DNA of 64,000 nt from Stappia sp. 28M-7. Its GTDB lineage: Bacteria > Pseudomonadota > Alphaproteobacteria > Rhizobiales > Stappiaceae. Shown here piece by piece: positions 55,157-63,884 of this stretch (position 1 is the stretch's first letter; each line of letters begins with the position of its first letter). The stretch is from positions 868,001 through 932,000 of the forward strand of contig NZ_JACMIA010000001.1 of assembly GCF_014252955.1 (NCBI RefSeq). The letters are read 5' to 3'. The translations under genes were made by a program, and so were the position numbers. The notes under the pieces are model-generated. The model did not search any database and had not been told where the DNA came from. It worked only from the letters and a program-made list of their open reading frames with translations.

Positions 55157-56566
55157 GTGAAATATGTCAGTACCAGGGGCGAGGCGCCGGTTCTCGGGTT
55201 TTCCGACGTTCTTTTGACCGGACTTGCCGCGGATGGCGGTCTCTACGTTCCCCAGACATGGCCGAAACTGTCGCGCGAGACCATCGCCGGCTTTGCCGGA
55301 CGTCCCTATGCGGAAGTCGCCCAGGCGGTTATCGAGCCCTTCGTCGGCGACGACATTTCCCGGCAGGATCTCGCCGCGATGATCCGCGAGGCCTATGCGG
55401 GCTTTCGCCACCCGGCGGTGACGCCCCTGGTGCAGGTGGCGCCGAACCGCTTCGTGCTGGAGCTTTTCCACGGTCCCACGCTCGCCTTCAAGGATGTGGC
55501 GATGCAGCTGCTCGGCCGGCTGATGGACCATGTGCTGGCCGCCCGCGACCAGCGCGCCACCATCGTCGGCGCCACTTCGGGCGACACGGGCGGGGCGGCG
55601 ATCGAGGCCTTCCGCGGCCGCGAGCGCACCGACATCTTCGTCCTGTTCCCGGACGGGCGCGTGTCCGACGTGCAGCGCCGGCAGATGACGACGCCGACCG
55701 AGGCCAATGTGCACTCGCTGGCGCTGGCCGGCACGTTCGACGACTGCCAGTCGATCCTCAAGGGCATGTTCACCCATGCCGCCTTCCGCGACCGGGTGCA
55801 GCTGGCCGGCGTCAACTCGATCAACTGGGCGCGCATCGTCGCGCAGGTGGTCTACTATTTCGTGGCCGGCGCCGCCCTCGGCGCGCCGCATCGCCCGGTG
55901 TCCTTCACCGTGCCGACCGGCAATTTCGGCGATATCCTCGCCGGCTATGTGGCGGCACAAATGGGCCTGCCGATCGAGCGGCTGGTGATCGCCACCAACG
56001 CCAACGACATTCTCGCCCGCACGCTGGAAAACGGCGCCTACGAGACCCGCGGCGTGGTGCCGACGATCTCGCCGTCGATGGACATCCAGATCTCGTCCAA
56101 CTTCGAGCGGCTGCTGTTCGAGGTGCACGGGCGCGACGGCGCGCAAATCCGTTCGCTGATGGCACGGCTTTCGCAGTCCGGCCGTTTCGAGCTGGCGGAC
56201 GGCCCGCTGGCGGCGATTCGCGAGGGCTTCGATGCCGGGCGCTGCGGCGAGGCGGAGACGGCGGCGACCATCGAGCGCACGCTGCGCGAGACCGGCTACC
56301 TGCTCGATCCGCACACGGCCATCGGCCTGCATGTGGCCGAGCAGCAGCCGGCAAGCGAGGCACCGATGGTGGTGCTGGCGACGGCGCATCCGGCGAAGTT
56401 CCCCGACGCGGTGGAGGCGGCCTGCGGCGTGCGCCCGGCGCTGCCGCCGGAGCTGGAGCCGATGATGAGCGCTCCGGAGCGCTTCACGAAGATGGCGGCC
56501 GAACGCGGCGAGATCGAACGCCACATCCTCGATACAGCCCGCGCCGCCACGATGGAGGTGTCCTGA
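55157..56566 (+). CDS. thrC: Threonine synthase
   Basis: ThrC converts O-phosphohomoserine to threonine with PLP. The 469-residue length is that of the long (proteobacterial) class. The PLP Lys is in GPTLAFKDVAMQ (about residue 112), the phosphate-binding stretch is ATSGDTGGAA (about 140), and PTGNFGDILAGY (about 254) follows. A GTG at 55157 is chosen because GGAGG lies 11 nt upstream and the family starts MKYxSTRG. Its stop overlaps the M16 peptidase start by 1 bp. Homoserine kinase (thrB), the preceding enzyme, is encoded at 62886-63851. Confidence 0.94.
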   Translation: MKYVSTRGEAPVLGFSDVLLTGLAADGGLYVPQTWPKLSRETIAGFAGRPYAEVAQAVIEPFVGDDISRQDLAAMIREAYAGFRHPAVTPLVQVAPNRFVLELFHGPTLAFKDVAMQLLGRLMDHVLAARDQRATIVGATSGDTGGAAIEAFRGRERTDIFVLFPDGRVSDVQRRQMTTPTEANVHSLALAGTFDDCQSILKGMFTHAAFRDRVQLAGVNSINWARIVAQVVYYFVAGAALGAPHRPVSFTVPTGNFGDILAGYVAAQMGLPIERLVIATNANDILARTLENGAYETRGVVPTISPSMDIQISSNFERLLFEVHGRDGAQIRSLMARLSQSGRFELADGPLAAIREGFDAGRCGEAETAATIERTLRETGYLLDPHTAIGLHVAEQQPASEAPMVVLATAHPAKFPDAVEAACGVRPALPPELEPMMSAPERFTKMAAERGEIERHILDTARAATMEVS

Positions 56567-57864
56567 TGCAGGTGCGGGTGACGAGGCTGGCCAACGGCCT
56601 CAGGGTCGTGACCGACACCATGCCGCACCTGCGCACCGCCGCGCTCGGCGTGTGGGTGGGAGCGGGCTCCCGCTCCGAGACGCCGGACCAGAACGGCATC
56701 ACTCATCTGCTCGAACACATGGCCTTCAAGGGCACGGCGACCCGCACGGCGCGGCAGATCGCCGAGGAGATCGAGGCGGTCGGCGGCGAGCTGAACGCCT
56801 CCACCAGCGTCGAGCACACCAACTACTATGCCCGCATCCTGGCCGAGGACGTGCCGCTGGCGGTCGAGCTGATCGCCGACATCCTGCAGAATTCCAGCTT
56901 CGATGCGGAGGAACTGGCGCGCGAGAAGCACGTGATCCTGCAGGAGATCGGTGCCGCGCACGACACGCCCGACGACAAGGTGTTCGACCAGTTCCAGGAA
57001 ACCGCCTGGAGCGACCAGGCGATCGGCCGGCCGATCCTGGGCACCCGCGAGACGGTGATGTCCTTCACGCCGGAGGACCTGCGCGCCTATCTTTCCGAGC
57101 ATTACCGGGCCGAGAACATGGTGCTGGCAGCCGCCGGCGCGGTGGACCACGACGCGGTGGTGAAGCTGGCCGAAGAGCATCTGGGCGGCCTGTCGGGCAA
57201 GCCGAGCATCGAGCCGGTCGCCGCCCACTATAACGGCGGCAGCACCTTGCTGGAGCGCGAGCTGATGGAGGTCCAGCTGGTGCTGGGCTTCGAGGGCGTG
57301 CCCTACCGCGCGCCCGACTACTACTCGGTGCAGGTGCTGGCCTCGGTGATGGGCGGGGGCATGTCCTCGCGCCTGTTCCAGGAAATCCGCGAGACCCGCG
57401 GCCTGTGCTACGCGATCTACTCCTTCCACTGGGCGTTCCAGGACACCGGCCTGTTCGGCGTCCATGCGGCGACAGGCGAGGAGGATATCGGCGAGCTCTT
57501 CCCCGTGCTGGTGGACGAACTCGGCCGCGCCTCGCAGGAGATCGTGCAGGCCGACCTCGACCGCTCGAAGGCGCAGATCCGCGCCGGACTGATGATGTCG
57601 CTGGAAAGCCCGGCCGCCCGCGCGGGCCAGATCGCCCGCCAGCTGATGATCCATGGCGAGGTACTGTCGCCGGAGGAGATCCAGAGCCGCATCGACGCGG
57701 TGACGCTGGACAGCGTGCGCGCTGCCGCCGCCAAGGTCTTCGCCGGGGTGCCGACGCTCTCCGTCGTCGGGCCGAAGACGGGCGGCCTGCCGCTGCCGCT
57801 CGACGCCGACGCGGTGGCCGAGCGGCTGGGTGGTGCCATGCCGGCGCGCGCCGTCGGCGCCTGA
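56566..57864 (+). CDS. M16-family zinc metallopeptidase (processing-peptidase type)
   Basis: This 432-residue protein carries the HLLEH zinc motif in GITHLLEHMAFKG (about residue 49) with the downstream Glu around 120. The second half has RGLCYAIYSFHWAF, with the substrate-binding R/Y pair. It has no signal peptide, so it should be cytoplasmic. It is of the size and pattern of the beta subunit of mitochondrial processing peptidase. The start overlaps the thrC stop by 1 bp, with GGAGGTG upstream. thrC followed by this peptidase and a GNAT gene is common in Rhizobiales. Its substrate is unknown. Confidence 0.93.
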   Translation: MQVRVTRLANGLRVVTDTMPHLRTAALGVWVGAGSRSETPDQNGITHLLEHMAFKGTATRTARQIAEEIEAVGGELNASTSVEHTNYYARILAEDVPLAVELIADILQNSSFDAEELAREKHVILQEIGAAHDTPDDKVFDQFQETAWSDQAIGRPILGTRETVMSFTPEDLRAYLSEHYRAENMVLAAAGAVDHDAVVKLAEEHLGGLSGKPSIEPVAAHYNGGSTLLERELMEVQLVLGFEGVPYRAPDYYSVQVLASVMGGGMSSRLFQEIRETRGLCYAIYSFHWAFQDTGLFGVHAATGEEDIGELFPVLVDELGRASQEIVQADLDRSKAQIRAGLMMSLESPAARAGQIARQLMIHGEVLSPEEIQSRIDAVTLDSVRAAAAKVFAGVPTLSVVGPKTGGLPLPLDADAVAERLGGAMPARAVGA

Positions 57865-57883
57865 GACCTGCACGGAGGCGGAC

Positions 57884-58588
57884 ATGTCCTTGTTCCGGGC
57901 CTTCTCCGGCTCCGAGCCGGTCCGGACCCTGATTGCGGGGGAGGGGGACACTGCCCTGATGCTGCGCCAGCCGCAGCCGCAGGACCATGCCCAATGGGCG
58001 GCATTGCGAGAGGCGAGCCACGCCTTCCTGCAGCCCTGGGAGCCGCTATGGGCGGCGGACGAGCTGTCGCGCGCCTCCTATCGCCGGCGCCTGCGCCGCT
58101 ATGCGCGCGAAATGCGCGAGGACCGGGCCTACCCCTTCTTCCTGTTCCGCCTCGCCGACGGGGTGCTGGTGGGCGGGGCGACGCTGTCCAACATCCGCCG
58201 CGGCGTGGCGCAGACCGCCTCGCTCGGCTACTGGATGGGCGCCCCGCATGCAGGACGGGGCCATATGAGCCGGGCGGTGCAGGCACTGCTCGCCTTCGCC
58301 TTTTCTGAACTGTCGCTGCACCGGGTCGAGGCGGCCTGCCTGCCGCACAATGTCGCCTCGCGTCGGCTCCTTGAAAAAGCCGGCTTTTGCCGCGAGGGCT
58401 ACGCCCGCCGCTACCTGCGCATCGCCGGGGAATGGCAGGATCATCTGCTGTTCGCCCGTCTGGCCGGCGATACCGCCGCGCCGCAGGGCCTTGCCACCAT
58501 CTCCGCCGCAAGCGTCGCCGTCTGGCAGGCGCAGGTCCCGGCGGACCCCGGCACGGACGCCGGTGCCGGAGAGAAAGAAATCTTGTGA
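57884..58588 (+). CDS. GNAT-family N-acetyltransferase (RimJ/RimL type)
   Basis: This 234-residue protein has the RimJ-like GNAT fold. Acetyl-CoA-binding stretch: SLGYWMGAPHAGRGHMSRAV (about 110-130). The substrate side shows HRVEAACLPHNVASRRLLEK (about 148-167). It may acetylate the N-terminus of ribosomal proteins such as S5, but this cannot be settled. The C-terminal 40 residues are outside the domain. The ATG at 57884 follows CACGGAGGC; the frame is open upstream to 57830. It is 19 bp after the M16 gene. Confidence 0.9.
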   Translation: MSLFRAFSGSEPVRTLIAGEGDTALMLRQPQPQDHAQWAALREASHAFLQPWEPLWAADELSRASYRRRLRRYAREMREDRAYPFFLFRLADGVLVGGATLSNIRRGVAQTASLGYWMGAPHAGRGHMSRAVQALLAFAFSELSLHRVEAACLPHNVASRRLLEKAGFCREGYARRYLRIAGEWQDHLLFARLAGDTAAPQGLATISAASVAVWQAQVPADPGTDAGAGEKEIL

Positions 58589-58589
58589 G

Positions 58590-61526
58590 ATGGGTTGGAT
58601 GCCGATAAGTCTCCGGCAACGCGCGTTGCGCGACGTGAAACGGACGAACCGCTTGCCCCTTTTCAGGTTCCTTGTGCTCGCGCTGGCGGCGTGGCTGATC
58701 ACCTATGCTCCGGCAGCAGCCATCGAGGCGGTCGAGGTTCGCTCCTCCACCGATGCGCTGGACCTGACCGGCGCCGTCGATCTCTATCCCAACGAGGGCG
58801 CCAGCCTGCAGGTCTCGACCGCGCCCGGCGCCGACGGCATCGTCCGCCGCATCGAGGTGAATTCGCGCGACGGCACCAACACCAGCTGGGCCGTCTTCGC
58901 CCTGTCCAATCCCGGCGACGAACAGATCGACCGGCTGATCGTCGCCCCGTTCTTCCAGCTCGTCGGCTCGCGGCTGATCTGGCCGGATCTCGGCGCCTCG
59001 CGCATCGCCTCGATCACGCCGAGCCAGGGCATCGCGCCCGAGCGGCAGTCGAGCCAGGAGGCGGACGTCTTCCTGATCACGCTCGATCCCGGCGCGGTGG
59101 TCACCTATGTGGTGGAGATGCGCACGCCCGGCCTGCCGCAGCTGCGCCTGTGGGAGCCGGACGTCTACAAGGACACGGTCAACGCCTACACGCTCTATCG
59201 CGGCATCATCCTCGGCATTTCCGGCCTTCTCGCCCTGTTCCTGACCATCCTCTTCGTGGTCAAGGGCACGATCATGTTCCCGGCGACGGCGGTTCTGGCC
59301 TGGTCGGTTCTGGCCTATCTGACCATCGACTTCGGGTTCTGGAACAAGGTCCTGCAGATCACGCCGGGTGAGGAACAGCTGTACCGCGCCTGCGCCGAGG
59401 TGGCGCTGGCGGCGAGCCTGATCATCTTCCTCTACGCCTATCTGAACCTCAACCGCTGGCACATCCGTTACAGCCACCTGGCGCTCGGCACCTTGATCCT
59501 GGTGCTCGGCCTGCTCGGCATCGCCGTCTGGGACCCCTCCGTCGCCGCCGGCATCGCCCGCGTCTCGCTCGGCATCATCGGCGTGCTGGGCTTTGCGGTG
59601 ATCGCGGCGCTGGCGCTGCAGGGCTACGACCGGGCGATCATGCTGGTGCCGACCTGGGTGCTGCTGCTGTCCTGGCTGGTGGGCGCGGCGATGACCGTGA
59701 CCGGATCGTTGGCCAACGACATCGTCCAGCCGGCGCTGGCCGGCGGCCTGGTGCTGATCGTGCTGCTGATCGGCTTCACGGTGATGCAGCACGCCTTCGC
59801 GGGCGGTGCCATCGCGCAAGGACTGATTTCCGACGTGGAGCGGCGGGCGCTGGCGCTGACCGGCTCCGGCGACATCATCTGGGACTGGGACGTCGACCGC
59901 GACCGCATCTCCACCGGCAACGAGGTGGAGGACCTGCTCGGCCTCAAGCAGGGCCTGCTGGAGGGGCCGGCGCGCGACTGGCTCGACGTGCTGCACCCGC
60001 AGGATCGCGACACGTTCCGCACCACGCTGGACGCGGTGATAGACCAGCGCCGCGGCCGCATCTCGCAGGCCTTCCGCCTGCGCGCCGACGACGGCCATTT
60101 CCGCTGGTTCCGCCTGCGCGCGCGGCCCATCGTCGGGTCCGACGGCGAGGTGATCCGCTGCGTCGGCACGCTGCTCGACATCACCGACCAGAAGGTGACC
60201 GAGGAGCGGCTGCTGCACGATGCGGTGCATGACAACCTGACCGGCCTGCCCAACCGCGAGCTGTTCATGGACCGGCTGCAGGCGGCCATCGCCCGCTCGC
60301 GCGCGGAAAAGCTCGGCCGTCCTTCCGTGCTGATCATCGATCTCGACCGCTTCAAGCAGGTCAACGATTCCATCGGCCTGTCCGCCGGCGACAGCATCCT
60401 GCTGACCATCGCGCGGCGCGTGTCGCGCCAGCTGAAGCCGCAGGATTCGCTCTCGCGCCTGTCCGGCGACACCTATGCGCTGCTGCTCCTGTCCGAACAG
60501 TCGGCCGACCGGATCGCCGCCTTCGCCGACGCGGTGCGCCGCGCGGTGCGCTCGCCCATCACCTTCGGCGAGCGGGAAGTGTTCCTGACCTCCTCCGTCG
60601 GCATCGCCATCTACGAGACCGAAGGGTCCTCGGCGGCCGAGCTGATGCGCGAGGCGGACATGGCGATGAACCATGCCAAGCGGCTCGGCGGCGACCGGGT
60701 GGAGGTGTTCCGCCCGACGCTGCAGACCGGCACGCGCAGCCGCGCCGAGCTGGAAGGCGATCTGCGCAAGGCGCTGAAGACCGACGGCATCACCGTGTTC
60801 TACCAGCCCATCGTGCGCCTGGTGGATCGCTCCATCGCCGGCTTCGAGGTTCTGGCCCGCTGGAACCACCCGACGCGCGGGGCGATCTCGCCGGCGGAAT
60901 TCATCCCCATCGCCGAGCAGTCGGGCATCATCAACGAGCTGGGCCTGTTCGTGCTGGACAAGGGCGCGCGCCAGCTCGCCGACTGGCAGCAGAGCTTCCG
61001 CCTGCCGGTGCCGCTGTTCGCCAGCGTCAACATCTCCTCGCTGCAGCTGCTGCGCCACGACCTGATCAACGACGTGAAGTCGGTGCTGTCGCGCTCCTCC
61101 ATCGCGCCGGGAACGCTCAAGCTGGAGCTGACGGAATCGGTGGTGATGGCCAATCCGGAATATTCGGCGCGGATGCTGGAGCGGCTGCGCGCGCTCGGCG
61201 CCGGCCTGTCGCTGGACGATTTCGGCACCGGCTATTCCAGCCTCAGCTACCTGCAGCGCTTCCGCTTCGACACGATCAAGGTCGACCAGTCCTTCGTGCG
61301 CCCGAACGGCCGCAGCGCCCGTCCGGTGATCCTGCGCTCGATCATCGCGCTCGGTCACGACCTCGGCATGCAGGTGGTGGCGGAAGGGGCGGAGACGGAG
61401 TCCGATTCGCTCGAGCTGCACCAGCTCGGCTGCGAATACGCGCAAGGCTTCCTGTTCGGCCAGCCGATGGAAGCCGCGCAAGCGACCAAGCTGCTGCAGT
61501 CGGAGATGGACGCGCTGCGGTCGTAA
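58590..61526 (+). CDS. 7TM-sensor, PAS, degenerate GGDEF and EAL domain protein
   Basis: This 978-residue protein has a signal-like N-terminus (about 25-46), an extracytoplasmic domain (about 47-200), seven hydrophobic helices (about 205-420, 7TMR-DISM type), a PAS domain (about 430-545), a GGDEF domain (about 555-705) and an EAL domain (about 725-970). The GGDEF signature reads LSGDTY, so diguanylate cyclase activity is doubtful. The EAL domain has EVLARW instead of EALVRW, but keeps ELTESV, DDFGTGYSS and the Lys in TIKVDQ, so it may still hydrolyse c-di-GMP. It follows the GNAT gene by one base, so it is likely part of the thrC run. The start is uncertain: 58599 and a GTG at 58635 are alternatives. 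Confidence 0.86.
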   Translation: MGWMPISLRQRALRDVKRTNRLPLFRFLVLALAAWLITYAPAAAIEAVEVRSSTDALDLTGAVDLYPNEGASLQVSTAPGADGIVRRIEVNSRDGTNTSWAVFALSNPGDEQIDRLIVAPFFQLVGSRLIWPDLGASRIASITPSQGIAPERQSSQEADVFLITLDPGAVVTYVVEMRTPGLPQLRLWEPDVYKDTVNAYTLYRGIILGISGLLALFLTILFVVKGTIMFPATAVLAWSVLAYLTIDFGFWNKVLQITPGEEQLYRACAEVALAASLIIFLYAYLNLNRWHIRYSHLALGTLILVLGLLGIAVWDPSVAAGIARVSLGIIGVLGFAVIAALALQGYDRAIMLVPTWVLLLSWLVGAAMTVTGSLANDIVQPALAGGLVLIVLLIGFTVMQHAFAGGAIAQGLISDVERRALALTGSGDIIWDWDVDRDRISTGNEVEDLLGLKQGLLEGPARDWLDVLHPQDRDTFRTTLDAVIDQRRGRISQAFRLRADDGHFRWFRLRARPIVGSDGEVIRCVGTLLDITDQKVTEERLLHDAVHDNLTGLPNRELFMDRLQAAIARSRAEKLGRPSVLIIDLDRFKQVNDSIGLSAGDSILLTIARRVSRQLKPQDSLSRLSGDTYALLLLSEQSADRIAAFADAVRRAVRSPITFGEREVFLTSSVGIAIYETEGSSAAELMREADMAMNHAKRLGGDRVEVFRPTLQTGTRSRAELEGDLRKALKTDGITVFYQPIVRLVDRSIAGFEVLARWNHPTRGAISPAEFIPIAEQSGIINELGLFVLDKGARQLADWQQSFRLPVPLFASVNISSLQLLRHDLINDVKSVLSRSSIAPGTLKLELTESVVMANPEYSARMLERLRALGAGLSLDDFGTGYSSLSYLQRFRFDTIKVDQSFVRPNGRSARPVILRSIIALGHDLGMQVVAEGAETESDSLELHQLGCEYAQGFLFGQPMEAAQATKLLQSEMDALRS

Positions 61527-61569
61527 GACCGCGCGGGGAATTTGGATCCTTTTTCCCAATCCTTGAAAT

Positions 61570-61636
61570 GCAGCCGGATGGTTGCGTTTTGATCCGTGCG
61601 CTGTAAGGTAAAAGGCAACCGGAGGGTTGCGTTATG
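61570..61636 (+). promoter_or_regulatory. Twin palindromes at the SRPBCC/ArsR promoter
   Basis: Two related 22-bp units, 45 bp apart (61570-61591 and 61615-61636), each carry an imperfect or perfect CAACC/GGTTG-type palindrome. In the second the ribosome binding site GGAGGG and the ATG are inside the unit. A candidate promoter, TTGCGT (61582-61587) and TAAGGT (61604-61609) with a 16-bp spacer, lies between them. This layout suits autoregulation by the ArsR repressor encoded downstream. Confidence 0.6.
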
Positions 61637-62086
61637 AGCGACAGGATCGTCAAGAAGGTGGAGTTGAAGGCGCCGGTTTCGCGGGTCTGGCGGGCGCTGT
61701 CGGACCACGAGGAATTCGGCGCGTGGTTTCGGGTCAGGCTCGACGGGCCGTTCGTTCCCGGCAGCATCTCGACCGGCCGGATGACCTATCCCGGCTATGA
61801 ACATTATCCCTGGCTCGCCACCGTGGAGAAGATGGAGCCGGAGCGGCTGCTCTCCTTCAGGTGGCACGATTTCGACGAGGCGTCCGGCCTCGCGGTTGGC
61901 GATCAGCCCACGACGCTGGTCGAGTTCCGGCTGGAGCCGGTGGAGGGGGGAACCTTGCTGACGATCACCGAAAGCGGCTTCGAGGCGCTGCCGGACGCGC
62001 GGCGGCTCGAGGTCCTGCGCGGCAACACGCAGGGCTGGAACATCCAGGCGGAGAACATTGCCAGGCATGTCGCACCCTCGAGCTGA
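61634..62086 (+). CDS. SRPBCC (AHSA1-type) domain protein
   Basis: This 150-residue protein is of the START-like AHSA1 group. The start MSDRIVKKVELKAPVSRVWR and the end NTQGWNIQAENI are typical of this group. It should bind a small hydrophobic ligand; in the literature such genes are found with ArsR regulators. The ATG at 61634 follows GGAGGGTTGC directly, which lies in the second palindrome. It overlaps the ArsR gene by 20 bp, so the two are coupled. Confidence 0.85.
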   Translation: MSDRIVKKVELKAPVSRVWRALSDHEEFGAWFRVRLDGPFVPGSISTGRMTYPGYEHYPWLATVEKMEPERLLSFRWHDFDEASGLAVGDQPTTLVEFRLEPVEGGTLLTITESGFEALPDARRLEVLRGNTQGWNIQAENIARHVAPSS

Positions 62087-62399
62087 CACGTCCTCCGTCG
62101 CTTCGGTGTTCGCCGCGCTCGGCGACCCGACACGTCTGGCGCTGCTGTCCCGGCTGGCCGACGGGCCTGCGCAGTCGGTCGTCGAGCTGACGCGCGGCAC
62201 CGGCCTGACCCGGCAGGGGATCAGCAAGCATCTGGCCGTTCTGGAGGAGGCGGGCGTCGTCTCCAGCACCCGGGTCGGCCGCGAGAGCCGCTTCGCCATC
62301 CAGCCGGCCGGACTGACCGAGGCGAGCCGCTATCTGGAGCGTGCCTCGCGGCAATGGGACGATGCGGCGGCGCGGCTGCGCGCGCTCGTCGAGGATTGA
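62067..62399 (+). CDS. ArsR-family transcriptional regulator
   Basis: This 110-residue winged-helix repressor has the DNA-recognition region LTRQGISKHLAVLEEAGVVS (about residue 47-66) and the wing TRVGRESRFAI. It lacks the CxCxxC-type metal site of classical ArsR, having no Cys at all, so it is more likely a ligand- or protein-sensing member. The ATG at 62067 is preferred; a TTG at 62058 is in frame. It overlaps the SRPBCC gene and presumably controls the twin palindromes upstream. Confidence 0.88.
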   Translation: MSHPRADTSSVASVFAALGDPTRLALLSRLADGPAQSVVELTRGTGLTRQGISKHLAVLEEAGVVSSTRVGRESRFAIQPAGLTEASRYLERASRQWDDAAARLRALVED

Positions 62400-62430
62400 C
62401 CCGTGAAGTCGGGCAGACCCCGCGATACGG

Positions 62431-62889
62431 CTACTTTTTCTTGAACGGCGCCATGCCCTTGCGGGCGAGCTCGTCGGCGCGCTCGTTCTCGTCGTGCCCG
62501 GCATGGCCCTTGACCCAGTGCCAGGTGACGTCGTGGCGGCCGCGTGCCGCATCAAGCGCCTGCCACAGCTCGGCATTCTTCACCGGCTTCTTGTCGGCCG
62601 TGCGCCAGGCGTTGCGCTTCCAGTTGTAAAGCCACTTGGTGATGCCGTCGCGCACATAGGTGCTGTCGGTGTGCAGGTCGACCTTGCACGAGCGCTTGAG
62701 GGCGTTCAGCGCCTCGATGGCCGCCGTCAGCTCCATGCGGTTGTTGGTGGTCTGGGCCTCGCCGCCGCACAGCTCGCGCTCATGCTCGCCGAAACGCAGG
62801 ATCGCGCCCCAGCCGCCGGGACCCGGATTGCCCGAGCACGCCCCGTCCGTGTGGATGGTGACGCGCGTCTCCGCCGCTGCCTCGCTCAT
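62431..62889 (-). CDS. rnhA: Ribonuclease HI
   Basis: RNase HI cuts the RNA strand of RNA-DNA hybrids. The 152-residue protein keeps the acidic site: Asp in [16 protein letters not shown] (about residue 13), Glu in [11 protein letters not shown] (about 52), Asp in [12 protein letters not shown] (about 76) and the late Asp in ENERADELA (about 140). The basic handle is in [18 protein letters not shown]. The ATG at 62889 overlaps the thrB stop by 4 bp. Confidence 0.95.
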   Translation of the reverse strand: MSEAAAETRVTIHTDGACSGNPGPGGWGAILRFGEHERELCGGEAQTTNNRMELTAAIEALNALKRSCKVDLHTDSTYVRDGITKWLYNWKRNAWRTADKKPVKNAELWQALDAARGRHDVTWHWVKGHAGHDENERADELARKGMAPFKKK

Positions 62890-63851
62890 GGGGCGAGCCC
62901 GTAGTCGGAGGCGGTGGAAACGCCCTGATGGAAGCGCAGCTTGCGCAGGTATTCGCGCGGGTCCTTCGGAGTGACCAGCGCGCCCGGCGGCACGCGCAGC
63001 CAGTCGTGCAGGCGGGTCAGCAGGAAGCGCAGGGCCGAGCCGCGCGCCAGCAGCGGCAGGGCGGCGAACTCCGCATCCGTGAAGTCGCGCACCTGGCGAT
63101 ATCCGTTGAGCAGCGCCCGCGCCTTGGTGACGTTGAAGGAGAGGTCCGGCTCGAAGCACCAGGCATTGAGGCAGATCGCCACGTCATAGGCGAAGGCATC
63201 GTTGCAGGCGAAATAGAAGTCGATAAGCCCGGACAGGCGCTCGCCGATGAAGAAGACGTTGTCGGGAAAGAGATCCGCGTGGATGACGCCGGAGGGAAGA
63301 CCGGTCGGCCAGCGGCTCTCCAGATGATCGAGCTCGGCGGTCAGCTCTGCGCCGAGACCCGGGACGACGGTGTCGGCCTGGTCGAGCGAGGCGCCCAGCA
63401 GCGGCCGCCAGCTGTCCACCGACAGGGTGTTGGGGCGCTGGCCGGCAAAGTCCGAACCGGCGAGATGGAAGCGGGCGAGCGCCTCGCCGAGCTCCGCGCA
63501 ATGCTCGCGCTTGGGCCGGCGCACCCACATGCCGTCGAGGAACGAGATGATGGCGGCGGGCCGTCCGGCCAGCTCGCCCAGCATCGCGCCGGAGCGCGCG
63601 GCGATCGGCTGCGGGCAGGAAATGCCGCGCGCCGCCAGATGGCGCATCAGCTCCAGGAAGAACGGCAGGTCGGCCGGGTTCACCCGCTTCTCGTAGAGCG
63701 TAAGGATGAAATAGCCGCTCGTCGTGTGCAGCAGGAAGTTCGAGTTCTCGACGCCTTCGGCGATGCCCTTCAGGGCCAGCGTGTCGCCGATATCGTAAAG
63801 GGCGACGAAGGCCGCAAGGTCCTCGTCCGAGACGTCAGTGTAGACAGCCAT
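62886..63851 (-). CDS. thrB: Homoserine kinase (APH-fold)
   Basis: This 321-residue enzyme phosphorylates homoserine for threonine synthesis. It is of the ThrB type with an aminoglycoside-phosphotransferase fold: [13 protein letters not shown] holds the catalytic Asp (about residue 190), and [18 protein letters not shown] the metal-binding Asp (about 210). The N-terminus has [20 protein letters not shown] for ATP. The order thrB-rnhA is typical of Rhizobiales. The product is the substrate of ThrC (55157-56566). Confidence 0.93.
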   Translation of the reverse strand: MAVYTDVSDEDLAAFVALYDIGDTLALKGIAEGVENSNFLLHTTSGYFILTLYEKRVNPADLPFFLELMRHLAARGISCPQPIAARSGAMLGELAGRPAAIISFLDGMWVRRPKREHCAELGEALARFHLAGSDFAGQRPNTLSVDSWRPLLGASLDQADTVVPGLGAELTAELDHLESRWPTGLPSGVIHADLFPDNVFFIGERLSGLIDFYFACNDAFAYDVAICLNAWCFEPDLSFNVTKARALLNGYRQVRDFTDAEFAALPLLARGSALRFLLTRLHDWLRVPPGALVTPKDPREYLRKLRFHQGVSTASDYGLAP

Positions 63852-63884
63852 GGGGTCGGGTTCGTTTTCCGGGCGTGAGAAGGG

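Noticed and set aside
57417-61559. A 1380-codon open frame on the minus strand
   Set aside because: It is the antisense shadow of the M16, GNAT and GGDEF/EAL genes. It shows only high Arg/Gly/Ala content, no domain, and no ribosome site. The plus-strand genes have clear motifs.
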